Positions 1 through 10,765 of a DNA stretch of 64,000 nt are shown here, piece after piece. The stretch's first letter is position 1, and each line of letters opens with the position of its first letter. Origin of the DNA: Corbicula japonica. Taxonomy: Eukaryota > Mollusca > Bivalvia > Venerida > Cyrenidae. A model generated the notes under the pieces. That model made no database searches. It saw only the letters and a list, made by a program, of their open reading frames with translations, and was not told where the DNA came from. A program made the translations under genes and the position numbers. The stretch covers positions 186,001-250,000 of the forward strand of contig JAZAYU010000013.1 of NCBI GenBank assembly GCA_038501625.1. The letters are read 5' to 3'.

Positions 1-73
1 CACTGAAGCGTCAGCCACACAGCTATTTTGCGACTCACTGCAGGAGATAATTAAAAAGCCGGAGGTACCAAAG

Positions 74-319
74 GTGCAATTAATGAACACCAACAACTCG
101 CCTTTTTTAGGAAAGAGGGGGAGTGCAAAACAACACACCAGAAAATGTCGAACAAAAACACTCCCCGCAATCCAACAATTCGTGGCAAGACAGAAACAGA
201 TGGGGCAACTATCTACATCAACAAAAATGGAACCAGAACCATCAAAGAAAAAACAACAACCGGCAGACAAAACAGTAAATTGTGTAGGTAACTTTTCATT
301 GTTAAATAATACCCCTTGA
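74..319 (+). pseudogene. Basic tail of a gag-like ORF1 (DIRS element)
   Basis: An open stretch rich in Lys, Thr, Gln and Asn just upstream of the reverse transcriptase frame, ending at a stop near 319. Its position and composition fit the C-terminal end of the first ORF of a DIRS element. There is no recognisable motif, and it may be part of a longer frame beginning before the window. Confidence 0.35.
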
Positions 320-398
320 CATCTTCATAGCAGGAAAAACAAAATTTTCTCAACACAATTGGGCTTCAATTACAAATGATAAATGGATTTTAGAAACT

Positions 399-927
399 AT
401 GTCGGGTTACAATGTCGAAATTAATACTAAACCTTTGCAATCATATGTACCTAGACCATTAAAATTTACAGAGGAAGAAACAATCAAAATCGACTTGGAG
501 TTTGGAAGATTTTTACAGAGAAAAATCATTGAAAAAGTGGAGATTTATGATGAGGATGAATTTATTTCCAATATTTTTATTAGACCTAAAAAAGACGGAA
601 AACTTCGAGTCATATTGAATCTTAAAACATTAAATGAAAAGCACATGCCAAATATTCATTTAAAGATGGAAACATTACAGTCAGCAATTGTTATTTTGGC
701 TCTGTTGACCTATCTGACAATTTAATACCAAGCAGCGAAAAAGACAGAAAAAAAATCAGATTTTATTATAAGAATCAGAAATTCCAATTTACAACACTTA
801 CAATGGGACTGAGTGTTTCAATTAAAGTTTTTACAAAAATTCTAAAACCAATATTTCCAAAATTGCGGTCAATGGGTAATATCACCACAGCTTATCTGGA
901 TGATTCGTGCCAACAAAGCAAATCTTA
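399..927 (+). pseudogene. Reverse transcriptase fragment, frameshifted (DIRS element)
   Basis: The first frame (399-725) shows the N-terminal RT signature RPKKDGKLRVILNLKTLN, preceded by an acidic helix. The sequence continues in another frame from about 700 to the stop near 927, where the catalytic box reads YLDD at 893-904. At least one frameshift separates the two halves, so no active enzyme can be made. The motif spelling matches DIRS/Ngaro-type RTs better than LINE RTs, judged from memory of the families. Confidence 0.75.
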
Positions 928-1246
928 AACAGATTGTCCTAGAAATATGAATGACACGATTAGTTTGATGGATTCTCTAGGTCTTACTATTTATCCAGAA
1001 AAGTCTGTACTAGTTCCATCTCAGAAAATAGTTTTTCTGAGGTTTATACTTTGATACATCAAAATGACAGTGAAACTTACAGCAGAACGGTGCAATGATA
1101 TTGTTACACTGTGTTCACACTTGCTCCAAACAAAACGTGTTACAATCAGAGAATTTGCAAAGGCAATCGGTAAACTTGTGGCAGCATCCTGGAGTTGAAT
1201 ATGCACCACTTTACTATAAACTACTAGAAAAAAAGTTAAAGAAATT

Positions 1247-1621
1247 GTGTTAAAGAGGCATCGTGGTAATTTTTATAGTTACATGAACATACCCCAACGA
1301 TTGTATGACACACTCCGATGGCGGATAGATTACCTTCCCAAAACACACAAGTTAGTGTTTCTTGGACCACCTGATCTCATTCTTTATTCAGACGCATCTG
1401 GTACTGGGTGGGGTGCATACAATGAAACCACAAATGAGAAAACTGGGGGTCATTGGTGTGCAAATGAACAAACATTGCATAATAATGTCTTAGAGCTGAA
1501 AGCCAGTCAATTAACTTTGTTGTGTTTCTGCAAGACAAGTAAGAACAAACATGTTCGAATTTACACAGATAATACAACCAGTTGTGCATACATAAATAAA
1601 AATTGGAGGGAAAAACATTAA
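1247..1621 (+). pseudogene. RNase H domain fragment (DIRS element)
   Basis: An open frame carrying the three acidic positions of RNase H in order: Asp in YSDASGTGWGAY, Glu in LELKA, and Asp in RIYTDNTTSCAY. In DIRS elements this domain follows the RT on the same polyprotein. The frame stops at about 1621. A short tandem duplication (an 18-base unit, about 1660-1695) follows it. Confidence 0.75.
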
Positions 1622-2263
1622 TTGAATCAGCTTGCTAGAGATATTTGGTTTTGGTGCCTAAATAATAACATTCACCCTAAATAATAACATTCACCTTAGT
1701 GCAGCTCGTGTTCTTGGTGTTGAAAATGTCGAAGCTGATAAACAATCCAGAACTGTAAATGACGATTTAGAATGGTCACTTAACTGCGATGTTTTTAGAG
1801 ACATACAAGGAAAATATCAAAATTTAGTCTTAGAATTTAGTTCAGTAAAATTTACTAGAACAATAGTTATAAACAATGCAAACATGAATGTCCAATTTTC
1901 CTTTTGTAATTACTGGGAGAAACATGTTTTGCTATTGTTGCTGATTGACCTGTAACATTTATAAGCCCTATAGATGATATCTGAAGTTATAAGAGTATTT
2001 TTAATTATTAAATAACATGAAATTTTATGAAAACAGGAAACCACACTCCCCCCAACTTTAACAGTATATTGTGACAAATGATACCACCTTAAATCATGGA
2101 GACTTCGCACAAAGAAGCAGTACAACTCGTACATCACACAGTAGATGGATTTCTGTTCACCCAACATCCCTTCAAGACTCGTTAAACCATATTCTGGTTT
2201 TTTTAACAGAACTATTCAATAAAGGTTTACAATACCGTTTAATATCTTTGGCAAAGTCTGCTC

Positions 2264-2881
2264 TTGAATACTTTACTCAAGATTTGCAGTAACACGGACA
2301 TCACAAAATTTGAAGAAATAAATGGATTTTTGAAAGGAGTTTATCAAGAACGACCACCAATACCAAAATACAATTCTACTTGGGACGTTATTCTTGTCTT
2401 TTTACATTTGGTCGAAATAGATGACATTTCACTTACAAAAGACAAGCTAGTAATATATCCGAACCACTTACTAAAACAATCACGGCCGGGATTCAAACCA
2501 GAAACTGTATCACTGGATGCCTATCCTAGTGAAAGAAACTTGTGCATTGTCCAGTGTTTTCATGAATACATAAAAAGAACAAGCAGTCTGAGAACATGCA
2601 ACAGACTATTAATAAGCACAATAAAACCGCATAAAACCATATCGAAAAGTACCTTATCGAGATAGTTGAAGCTTATTTTACTAAAAGCATGGGTGGCGGA
2701 AAAATTTGGCCAACATAGTACTAGATCGGCACTCACATCACATGCACTTCTTGCAGGAGTAGATCTAAATTCCAATGTTAAGACTGCAGCTTGGTCGAAT
2801 GCAAACACTTTTCAAACGTTTTATAACAAACCAGTGATAAAACGGAAATCTATTCAATTGGCAGTCCTTAGTAATTCTTAA
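2264..2881 (+). pseudogene. Tyrosine recombinase, broken (DIRS element)
   Basis: Two adjacent frames (2264-2665, then 2666-2881, with one in-frame stop between) encode the C-terminal half of a DIRS-type tyrosine recombinase. The second frame has the box B motif GQHSTRSALTSHA (His and Arg) and the nucleophile region ANTFQTFYNKP with the Tyr. I do not see the conserved box A Arg of the family, which suggests an internal deletion in the first frame between VFLHLVE and the following DISLTKDKLV stretch. The recombinase cuts and rejoins DNA through a phosphotyrosine link. This copy is inactive. Confidence 0.75.
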
Positions 2882-3156
2882 GAGTTCTATATACTCAATT
2901 GTTTGTGTAGAAATGTTGATTTACTAACTTAGTACTAACTTGCATAATGTTGTTTAAACGATCAGTTGGTTAAAATATTATTAAACAAGAGCCAGTCGAA
3001 AACGACTGCAAGCTCGACTATTCGAAGTCAGACATATTTAAGCACATTTTAAACTGGGCTTCATTCAAACTGGAGAGTGATTCAGGAGTTTATGACACCC
3101 AACACACACATGAACTAAAGTTTCATAATCCAAGATATGAAATCAATAAATTTTAC

Positions 3157-4175
3157 GTTGTGGTGGTGGTGGATGTGGTGGGTGGTGGTTGGTGGTGGTG
3201 GTGGGTGGTGGTGGGTGGTGATGGGTGGTGGTGGTGGTGGGTGGTAGTAGGTGATGGTGGGTGGTGGTGGTGGGTGGTGGTGGTTGGTGATGGTAGTGGT
3301 TGGTGGTGGTGGGTGATGGTGGTGGGTGGTGGTGGTTGGTGGTGGGTGGTAGTGGTGGTGGGTGGGTGCGTGGTGATGGGTGGGTGGGAGGGGGTGGTGG
3401 TGGTGGGAGGTGGATGTGGTGGGTGGTGGTGGTGGTGGTGAGTGGTGGTGGTGGGTGGTAGTGAGTGTGGTGGGTGGTGGTGGGTGGTGGTGGTGGTGGG
3501 TGGTGGTGTGGGTGGTGGTGGGTGATGGTGGTGGTGGATGTGGTGGGTGGTGGTAGGCAGTGGTGGTGGGCGGTGGTGGTGGGTGGTGGTGGTGGGCGGT
3601 GGTGGTGGGCAGTGGTGGTGGCTGGTGGTGTGTGGGTGGTGGTGATGGTGGGTGGTGGTAATAGGTGGTGGGTGGTGGTAATGGGTGGTGGGTGGTAAAT
3701 GGTGGTGGGAGGTGGATGTGGTGGGTGGTGGTGGTGGTGGTGGGTGGTAGTGAGTGTGGTGGGTGGTGGTTGGTGGTGGTGGGCGGTGGTGGTGGTGGGT
3801 GGTGGTGTGGGTGGTGGTGGTGGTGGGTGATGGTGGTGGGTGGTGGTGGATGTGGTGGGTGGTGGTGGGCAGTGGTGGTGGGCGGTGGTGGTGGGTGGTG
3901 GTGGTGGGCAGTGGTGGTGGGCAGTGGTGGTGGCTGGTGGTGTGTGGGTGGTAATGGGCGGTGGGTGGTGGAGGGTGCGTGGTGGTGGTGGTGGGGGGTG
4001 GTGATGGGTAATGATGGTTGGTGGCGGTTGTGTTGGGTGGTGGTGGGTGGATGGTGGTGGTGGGTAGTGATGGTTGGTGGAGGGTGGTGGTGGTGGTGGT
4101 TGTGGGTGGTGGTGGTGGTGGGTGGTCATGGGTGGGTGGTTGGATGGGTGGGTGGGTGGGGGTGGTAGAGGTGTT
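3157..4175. repeat. GGT/GGTGGG-rich simple-sequence tract, about 1 kb
   Basis: Almost uninterrupted GGTGGTGGG-type sequence on the plus strand, and so CCACC on the minus strand. It contains a higher-order duplication of about 300 bases: the GGGAGGTGGATGTGG junction occurs near 3404 and again near 3704. The long His/Pro-rich (minus) and Trp/Val/Gly-rich (plus) open frames here are by-products of the repeat and not genes. The G-rich strand has many GGG runs. Confidence 0.95.
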
Positions 4176-4227
4176 GGAATGAAAGTTATGGAATGAAAGT
4201 TATGAGGTTTCACCAGCTTGCATGCAA

Positions 4228-4592
4228 ACTTTAACCCTAATTTCTAAGTCTACAAAGGGCAATAATTTGATAAAAATCAAAGGAAGAGTTATGGTTCTTG
4301 GCATACATAGTCAGGGTCATGATAGTGAACAACTTTCAAAAGCTATAGTACAAGAAGTATCAAAGTAACTAGCTTTCACGCAAACTTTAACCTGAAATTC
4401 TACTTAAAAAAATGGCAATAATTTGATAAAAATCAAAGAAAGAGTTATGGTTCTTGGCATACATAGTCAGGGTCATGATGGTGAACAAGTGTATTTAGTT
4501 TCAAAGCTATAGTACAAGAAGTATGAAAGTAACTAGCTTGCATGCAAACTTTAACCAGAAATTCTAAGTTGAAAAAGGGCCATAATTTGATA
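4228..4592. repeat. 175-bp satellite core of the outer element, left block
   Basis: Two or more copies of a unit with the landmark GAGTTATGGTTCTTGGCATA (near 4286 and 4442). The block breaks off at 4592, where the inner element is inserted, and the same unit resumes at 6339. Confidence 0.85.
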
Positions 4593-6338
4593 AACAAGAG
4601 GGCCATGATGGCCCTGAATCGCTCACCTGAGTATGAAACTCAAGTTATTAACCAGAAACTGAATTTTTATTTTTAAACAACAGTGACCTTGACCTTGATC
4701 ACAGACACGTGGGTAGCAATCCCAATTTGTCTCTTGTTATAAGCTACCCATATACCAAGTTTGGAGTCAATATGCCAAAGCAAACTCAAGTTATTAAGTC
4801 GAAACTGAATTTCTATTTTTAGCAACAGTGACCTTTACCTTGATCAGAGACACCTGGGTAGCAATCCCAAGCTGCCTCTTAATATAAGCTACTCATACAC
4901 CAAGTGTGGAGTCAAAAAACCAAAGCAAACTCAAGTTATTAAGTGGAAACTGAATTTCTATTTTAAGCAACAGTGACATTGACCTTGATCACAGACACGT
5001 AGGTAGCTTTCCCAAGTTGCCTCTTAATTAAAGCTATCCATATACCAAGTTTGGAGTCAATAGGCCAAAGCAATCTCAAGTAATTAAGTAGAAACTGAAT
5101 TTCTATTTTTAGTAACAGTGACCTTGACCTTAATCACAGACACCTGGGTAGCAACCCCAAGCTGCCTCTGGATATAAGCTATCCATATACCAAGTTTGGA
5201 GTCAATAGGCCAAAGCAATCTCAAGTAATTAAGTAGAAACTGCATTTATATTTTTAAGAACAGTGACCTTGACCTTAATCACAGACACCTGGGTTGCAAC
5301 CCCAAGCTGCCATTTGATATAAGCTACCCATACATCAAGTTTGGAGTCAATATGCCAAAGCAAACTCAAGTTATTAATCAGAAACTGAATTTCTATTTTT
5401 AGCAACAGTGACCTTGACCTTAATCACAGACACCTGGGTAGCAACCCCAAGCTGCCATTTGATATAAGCTACCCATAAACCAAGTTTGGAGTCAATAGGC
5501 CTAAGCAAACTCAAGTAATTGAGCAAAGACTGAATTTCTTTTTTTAGCAACAGTGACCTTGACCTTGATCACAGACACCTGGGTAGCAACCCCAAGCTGC
5601 CATTTGATATAAGCTACCCATACACCAAATTTGGAGTCAATAGGCCTAAGCAAACTCAAGTAATTGAGCAAAGACTGAATTTCTATTTTTAGCAACAGTG
5701 ACCTTGACCTTTATCACAGACACCTGGGTAGCAACCCCAAGCTGCCTTTTGATATAAGCAACCCATACACTAAGTTTAGAGTCAATAGGCCTAAGCAAAC
5801 TCAAGTAATTGAGCAAAGACTGAATTTCTATTTTTAGCAACAGTGACCTTGACCTTGATCACAGACACCTGGGTAGCAACTACAAGCTGCCTTTTGATAT
5901 AAGCTACCCATACACCAAGTTTGGAGTCAATAGGCCTAAGCAAACTCAAGTAATTGAGCAAAGACTGAATTTCTATTTTTAGTAACAGTGACCTTGACCT
6001 TGATCACAGACACCTGGGTAGCAACCTCAAGCTGCCATTTGATATAAGCTACCCATACACCAAGTTTGGAGTCAATAGGCCTAAGCAAACTCAAGTAATT
6101 GAGCAAAGACTGAATTTCTATTTTTAGCAGCAGTGACCTTGACCTTGACCCTGTGGTCATGATTTGAACAACTTTTGTAGACATCAGTGCCAGGATGCTT
6201 CAGGACAAATTTGGTTAAAATCCATCAAGTGGTTTCAGAGGAGATGTTGTTTAAAGGAAATTGTTGACGGACGCCGGACGCCGGACAAAGACGGGTCACA
6301 AAAGCTCACCATGAGCCTATGGCTCAGGTGAGCTAAAC
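4593..6338 (-). mobile_element. Nested pearl/Helentron-like element (inner)
   Basis: Inserted in the 175-bp satellite of the outer element. The left end has the tail AACAAGAG and a hairpin GGGCCATGATGGCCC (4600-4614), then the inverted repeat GCTCACCTGAG (4621-4631), matched by CTCAGGTGAGC at 6323-6333 and followed by TAAA. Inside the right end is a GACGGACGCCGGACG-type microsatellite (about 6267-6292). The orientation and order of parts equal those of the outer element, but the sequences differ. The core is 11 copies of a 145-bp satellite. No protein is encoded. Confidence 0.65.
4660..6150. repeat. 145-bp satellite array, 11 copies
   Basis: The landmark CAGTGACCTTGACCTT recurs at 4681, 4826, 4969, 5116, 5261, 5406, 5551, 5696, 5841, 5986 and 6131, a period of 145. 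One copy reads GACATT. Copies on the right (5400-6130) are more alike than those on the left. The repeated open frames on the minus strand are satellite by-products. Confidence 0.95.
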
Positions 6339-7330
6339 AGTGAAAGAAAGAGTTATGGTTCTTGGCATACATAGTCAGGGTCATGATGGTAAACAAGTGT
6401 TGAAAGTTTCAAAGCTATAGAACAAGAAGTATCAAAGAAACTAGCTTGCACGCAAAAATTAACCTGAATTCTAAGTCGAAAAAGGGCAATAATTTGAGCA
6501 AAATGAAAGTTAGAGTTATGGTTCTTGGCATACACACTCGGGATATGATAATGAACAAGTGCTGAAAGTTTCAAAGCTGTAGTATAAGTAGTATTGAAGT
6601 TATGGGTTTGTACAGTAGCTTGCACGCAAACTTTAACCTTAAATTCTAAGTCGAAAAAGGGCCATAATTTGATCAAAATGAAAGATAGAGTTATGGTTCT
6701 TGGCATACACACTCGGGACATGATGATGAACAAGTGTGTCAAGTGTTAAAGCTGTAGTATAAGTAGTATTGAAGTTATGTGTTCGTACAGTAGCTTGCAC
6801 GCAAACTTTAACCTGAAATTCTAAGTAAAAAAAGGGCCATAATTTGATCAAAATGAAAGTTAGAGTTATGGTTCTTGGCATACACACTCGGGACATGATG
6901 ATGAACAAGTGTGTCAAGTTTCAAAGCTGTAGTATAAGTAGTATTGAAGTTATGTGTTTGTACAGTAGCTTGCACGCAAACTTTAACCTGAAATTCTAAG
7001 TCGAAAAAGGGCCATAATTTGATCAAAATGAAAGTTAGAGTTATGGTTCTTGGCATACACACTTGGGACATGATGATGAACAAGTGTGCCAAGTTTTAAA
7101 GCTGTAGTATAAGTAGTATTGAAGTTATGAGTTTGTACAGTAGCTTGCACGCAAACTTTAACCTGAAATTCTAAGTCAAAAAAGGGCCATAATTTGATCA
7201 AAATGAAAGTTAGAGTTATGGTTCTTGGCATACACACTTGGGACATGATGATGAATAAGTGTGCCAAGTTTAAAAGCTGTAGCTATAGTAGTTTTTAAGA
7301 TATGGGTAGGTTGCACGTAAACTTTAACCA
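6339..7330. repeat. 175-bp satellite core of the outer element, right block
   Basis: The landmark AGTTATGGTTCTTGGCATAC recurs near 6350, 6514, 6689, 6864, 7038 and 7213, a period of about 175. The homogeneous copies produce near-identical minus-strand open frames of 82-129 codons, which are not genes. Confidence 0.93.
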
Positions 7331-7571
7331 AAGCGGGACGGCGACGGCGACGCCGACACCGACGCCGACGCCCAAGTGAGTACAATAGCTCGACATATTC
7401 TTCGAATAGTCGAGCTAAAAACACCTTTATGTAATCTGGTGTTATTAATGAAGAATTCTCTAAAATATCTGTTGGTCCCCATTAAGGAGTTGCAGGAGAT
7501 GAAATTGGGAGATTAAACGAGACATACCTTCGAAGAAGGGAAGGTGAAGTTTAGTCCAGATTCATCGACTG

Positions 7572-7719
7572 CTAACTACTTAAGGGGTCACACACCCTCC
7601 CACCCTTCCCGAAATACCTTATTATTATTCTTCGTGAAAACCAAAAGGTCAATTGACCTTTTTACTCAAAAGATTGAACAAGTTGCCTCATCTCTCTGTG
7701 TGACCCCTTAAGGAGTTAG
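7572..7719. mobile_element. Short MITE with 23-bp inverted repeats
   Basis: The left end begins CTAACTACTTAAGGGGTCAC and the right end is its complement with one mismatch (CTCC for CTAC). The element is 148 bp with no coding capacity. It lies directly against a LINE fragment on its right. The target duplication is not clear. Confidence 0.7.
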
Positions 7720-7870
7720 AAACTGTAAAATCATACAAATACCTTGATACCTTATTACTAAATCAGGCAGTTTCTTAAATGCTCGAAAACATCTTGCACA
7801 GCAAACTATGAAAGCTATTAATCTTCTTTATACACGAATAAACAATCTAAATCTATCTTGTTAAGTTAAT
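7720..7870 (+). pseudogene. LINE reverse transcriptase C-terminal fragment
   Basis: Translations in two frames give VKSYKYL, then NARKHLAQQTMKAINLLYTR. This is the conserved stretch downstream of the RT catalytic core in animal LINE ORF2 proteins (the K-Y-L-G and ARKHLA region). A frameshift separates the pieces and nothing intact follows. Confidence 0.6.
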
Positions 7871-7879
7871 CTGAAAGTG

Positions 7880-8215
7880 AAGCTAAGCATGCAACAGTAT
7901 TGAACATTCATTGCATAGCAAATTTCTTGTTGGGTTTTCGTAGATATGTTTGTGAGGATATTAGGAAATAAGAGAAAGAATTTAGTGCAAGAGAATGCCG
8001 ACGTGATGGCCTCCAAGTTTTTAAAATATGGTAAAAAGCAATGATGGAGAGAATTGCTAAGACAGCTGCGGAAACATTTGGACCAGCTGGAGATCAATTA
8101 GGTTTGTGTGAGATATGGGAGGCCCACTGTGCATCAAAAGGCATTCGTTCATTAATTGGCGACTATCGAGATTCAATGACTTGTTAAAGAAAATTAGACA
8201 TATAACATGAAAAAA
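7880..8215 (+). pseudogene. Decayed coding-like segment, unrecognised
   Basis: Shifting frames give protein-like text (for example MMERIAKTAAETFGPAGDQL near 8041-8100) interrupted by stops. It may belong with the LINE piece to its left or the protease-like fragment to its right. I do not recognise the family. Confidence 0.25.
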
Positions 8216-8449
8216 TAAAAGAATAACAAACTGAACCCGAAATTCAATTAGATCGGACCGATTTTTTCTTGTAGCTTACCGGACTTTATGTCATTTGAAA
8301 CAACTCCTGTTACAGTTGAATTAAAAGATGGAATTCCGCAAAACAATTAAGATAAATTGAATGTTTATTGGATATCTGACCTAAATTTAACCATGACCGA
8401 AAAACAAATATAACAAAACAACTTACTGATAACCAAATTTATGAGTGCT

Positions 8450-8895
8450 GCATCAAAAATATTAAGGAAGCAGTTTAACATTAATGGGTTTAAAGACACA
8501 ACTAAAACACCTTTTTATCAAGAGAAGTCAAAAACTTGGAATACACAAAACAGATTTTAACGTCAAAGCGCCCTCTCCGTTCAAATTCATTTCGATGGAA
8601 ACAACCAGACACCGTTTGTTACGTTGATAGTCTGGGCGACAAAATTAAGTATTTAAAGTTAAACATGTTCAGTTATCGCAGATATATCACAATAATCGAG
8701 ACGTACTTAATGCCAAAATCCCCGGTGTCAACAACTTCCGAATGGAAACGACTGTGGCTTATTTGCCATTGCCAATGCCGTAGAGATTTGTTTCAATATT
8801 GGAAAAGTAAATTTTAACTACGCATTCAAAGTTGATGAGTTGCAATACCATTTGGCGGACTGTCTGGAAAACAGAATAATTACTAAATTTCCAAA
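8450..8895 (+). pseudogene. Ulp1/C48-type cysteine protease-like fragment
   Basis: One frame, open from about 8737 to 8895, contains NGNDCGLFAIANAVEIC. It has the Asp-Cys-Gly catalytic segment typical of Ulp1/SENP-like proteases, which cleave ubiquitin-like proteins. Upstream (8460-8700) other frames give related-looking text with several stops, so the copy is broken. Such domains often sit in transposon-borne or expanded families in molluscs. The start and the catalytic His are not identifiable. I think protease relic is likely but cannot exclude chance beyond the DCG motif. Confidence 0.5.
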
Positions 8896-9571
8896 GCTAT
8901 TTCTTGAGACCAGGCATCCACTTTATTGGGCATAACAAAACAAATTTCTGGTGCAGTTGTAGAACTCATAAAATCTGGGCGCATTCTATATCCCAGAAAC
9001 TTTTTGGGTACTTTTTCCGGTACTTTTTCTAGGTATATTTGTTCGGTAATTTTATATGCATCAAATATGTTTAGTTTTTGGTTATATTTGGAAGGTGGAA
9101 AATTCAGCGAAACCCCATGAAAGAAGATCACCAAGGAACATAGTATGCTCAAGTCAACAATCTTGGTTGCGAAAACCATTTTGGTGACTTAGACAACATT
9201 CATAGGAATTGCCGAAATGCCACCACACTTAAGTTCTATTGATGAAATGAAGCTGTCTTAAACTCTTCCAGTAGTTGGAAAATATGCCAGAAAATGCTAG
9301 GACTGGATGTTATGAGATAAGAATGAGACATTGTACACAGGAGAAGGAAGTAAACAATGAAATTTACATTGCCATGTATACAGCCTTGTAAGAAAAAAAT
9401 GAAAGCAGATGAAAAGTAAGGTTATGAAACAACTGAACCAGTTGAGAAATAACTTCCAAAGTTTGAAGAAAAATTTTAAAAAGTGAATATGTGATTGTTG
9501 CATATCAAGATGCCTGGTAGTCAGGATGTATAACCAACATTGTTTCTGACACTAAAGCAACTTTAAATGGT

Positions 9572-9802
9572 ATGGCTCCTTGCAGGAAAGCAGGAACATT
9601 CATATGGCCAAACAGAAAAGACAAACGAGAAATTGAGAAATATATCGTGTTAAGAAAGGGCCTTCTGTCAGAATGTTGCAACTCAGGGCATCAGTGGTTT
9701 TTCAAAGAGTTTGAAGCAACAGACAAGCTGTACCAAACATACAAAGAACACTATTTGTGTGAACTTAATACCTTATCAAAGAGAATGTCTGAAAATTTGT
9801 GA
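9572..9802 (+). other. Unrecognised 76-codon open frame
   Basis: Reads MAPCRKAGTFIWPNRKDKRE at the start and is rich in Lys and Glu. I see no known motif, no splice sites placing it in a gene, and no codon signature. It may be a remnant like the segments to its left. Confidence 0.15.
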
Positions 9803-10630
9803 AAATGTTTTTTCAAAGCAACTAAAAAGAAACAAATGTGATAGGAATGTTTTACAATGTTGAAAATGCTAAATTCTACTTCTGATATGCACAACTATTT
9901 AAACAAATTATGCAATGATTTTATTTGTTAAATCTCAAGTATTCAACTGTTTTTAATGAAATATATACATCTTTTTGTCCAGTATCTGTTGTATTATTTT
10001 TGAAACCTAATATACTATTTTACATGAAATCAATTAGCAGTATAAATTTTATTCTCTCAGTTTTATTAAGTTGTTGCTTATATGCCTTATGATACATCAA
10101 AACAGATGGAATGATTCTAAAGAGCAGGAGACATTACACAGTACTACTGCATTTCATTAAGAAAGGTAGAGTTATAAAAAATGTTATGTGACTTAATTGA
10201 AATAGGAGAAACTTCGTAAATGTTGCCGAAATTTTACAACATCAAAATCCTGTAACTATGGTTCTGGATGAGATACTTTAAAAATTGAAAGTCTGTTATA
10301 AGCTTGCTTCAAGCTCTTTAATAAAAACCTAAATTCATATTTCTCACAATACTCTTTAATAAAAAATCATCTGAGATAGCTAATATAAATTTTGGGGATC
10401 ACTAAAAATTACCAATATTTTTTGCATTTCAAACACTGGCACTTGTTTGGCTTGGCGGCAAGTCTAGTGTAAATTCCTTTTCAACTACTGCCAATGAACA
10501 GACTCAATGCTTTTCAATATCTATTAGGGTGATTTAAGAGTTGCAATTTTATCTTTTAATCAGTATTTCCTATGTGCAACCAGTATTGATCCAGATCAGC
10601 CTGCAAATCATTGCAGTCTCACCAGGACTA

Positions 10631-10765
10631 AAGGTTATAAGCTGAGTTTGGAAACCAGTCTCAAATCTCAAGCAACTGATTGGCTGAAATGGCGACTGGT
10701 CACCATTTCAGCCAATCAGATGCTAAAGATTTGAGACTGGTTTCCATGCTCAGTTTTATAACCTT
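10631..10765. mobile_element. Fold-back MITE, complete palindrome
   Basis: A 135-bp near-perfect palindrome: AAGGTTATAAGCTGAG... pairs with ...CTCAGTTTTATAACCTT, and both arms contain AGTCTCAAATCT and the ATTGGCTGAAATGG motif. It has no coding potential. Confidence 0.85.

Larger units (their letters stand above)
1..2881 (+). mobile_element. Degenerate DIRS-type (tyrosine recombinase) retrotransposon, 5' part cut by the window
   Basis: Read left to right on the plus strand, broken frames encode a basic gag-like tail, a reverse transcriptase, an RNase H and a tyrosine recombinase. That order and the recombinase in place of a DDE integrase identify the DIRS group. DIRS elements copy through RNA and integrate a circular DNA with the recombinase. 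This copy is dead: the reverse transcriptase and recombinase are each split over two frames and there are several stops. I did not find its terminal or split direct repeats, and the left end lies outside the window. The next element begins at about 2984. Confidence 0.8.
2984..7418 (-). mobile_element. Large pearl/Helentron-like non-autonomous element (outer, host of a nested copy)
   Basis: A 17-bp perfect inverted repeat, AGCTCGACTATTCGAAG at 3011-3027 and its complement at 7400-7416, bounds the element. Outside the left repeat is a hairpin (2991-3009) and a short tail reading CTCTTGTTT on the minus strand, so the hairpin (3') end is on the left. Inside the right repeat is a GAC/GGC-rich microsatellite (7333-7372). 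The core holds a 175-bp satellite and a 1-kb GGT tract. This plan matches the pearl elements of oysters and other Helentron-derived non-autonomous elements (family knowledge; assignment is inference). No protein is encoded. A second element interrupts it at 4593-6338. Confidence 0.6.

Noticed and set aside
2480..2510. Sequence resembling a tRNA T-arm (GGTTTGAATCCCGGCC on the minus strand)
   Set aside because: It is inside the recombinase reading frame and no cloverleaf can be built around it.
3143..4213. 356-codon His/Pro-rich minus-strand frame and several Trp/Val/Gly frames on the plus strand
   Set aside because: They are translations of the GGT simple-sequence tract in different frames; open only because the repeat lacks stops.
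5501..7424. A set of near-identical 64-129 codon minus-strand frames
   Set aside because: They repeat with the 145-bp and 175-bp satellites, whose periods are not multiples of three, and have no start or splice context.
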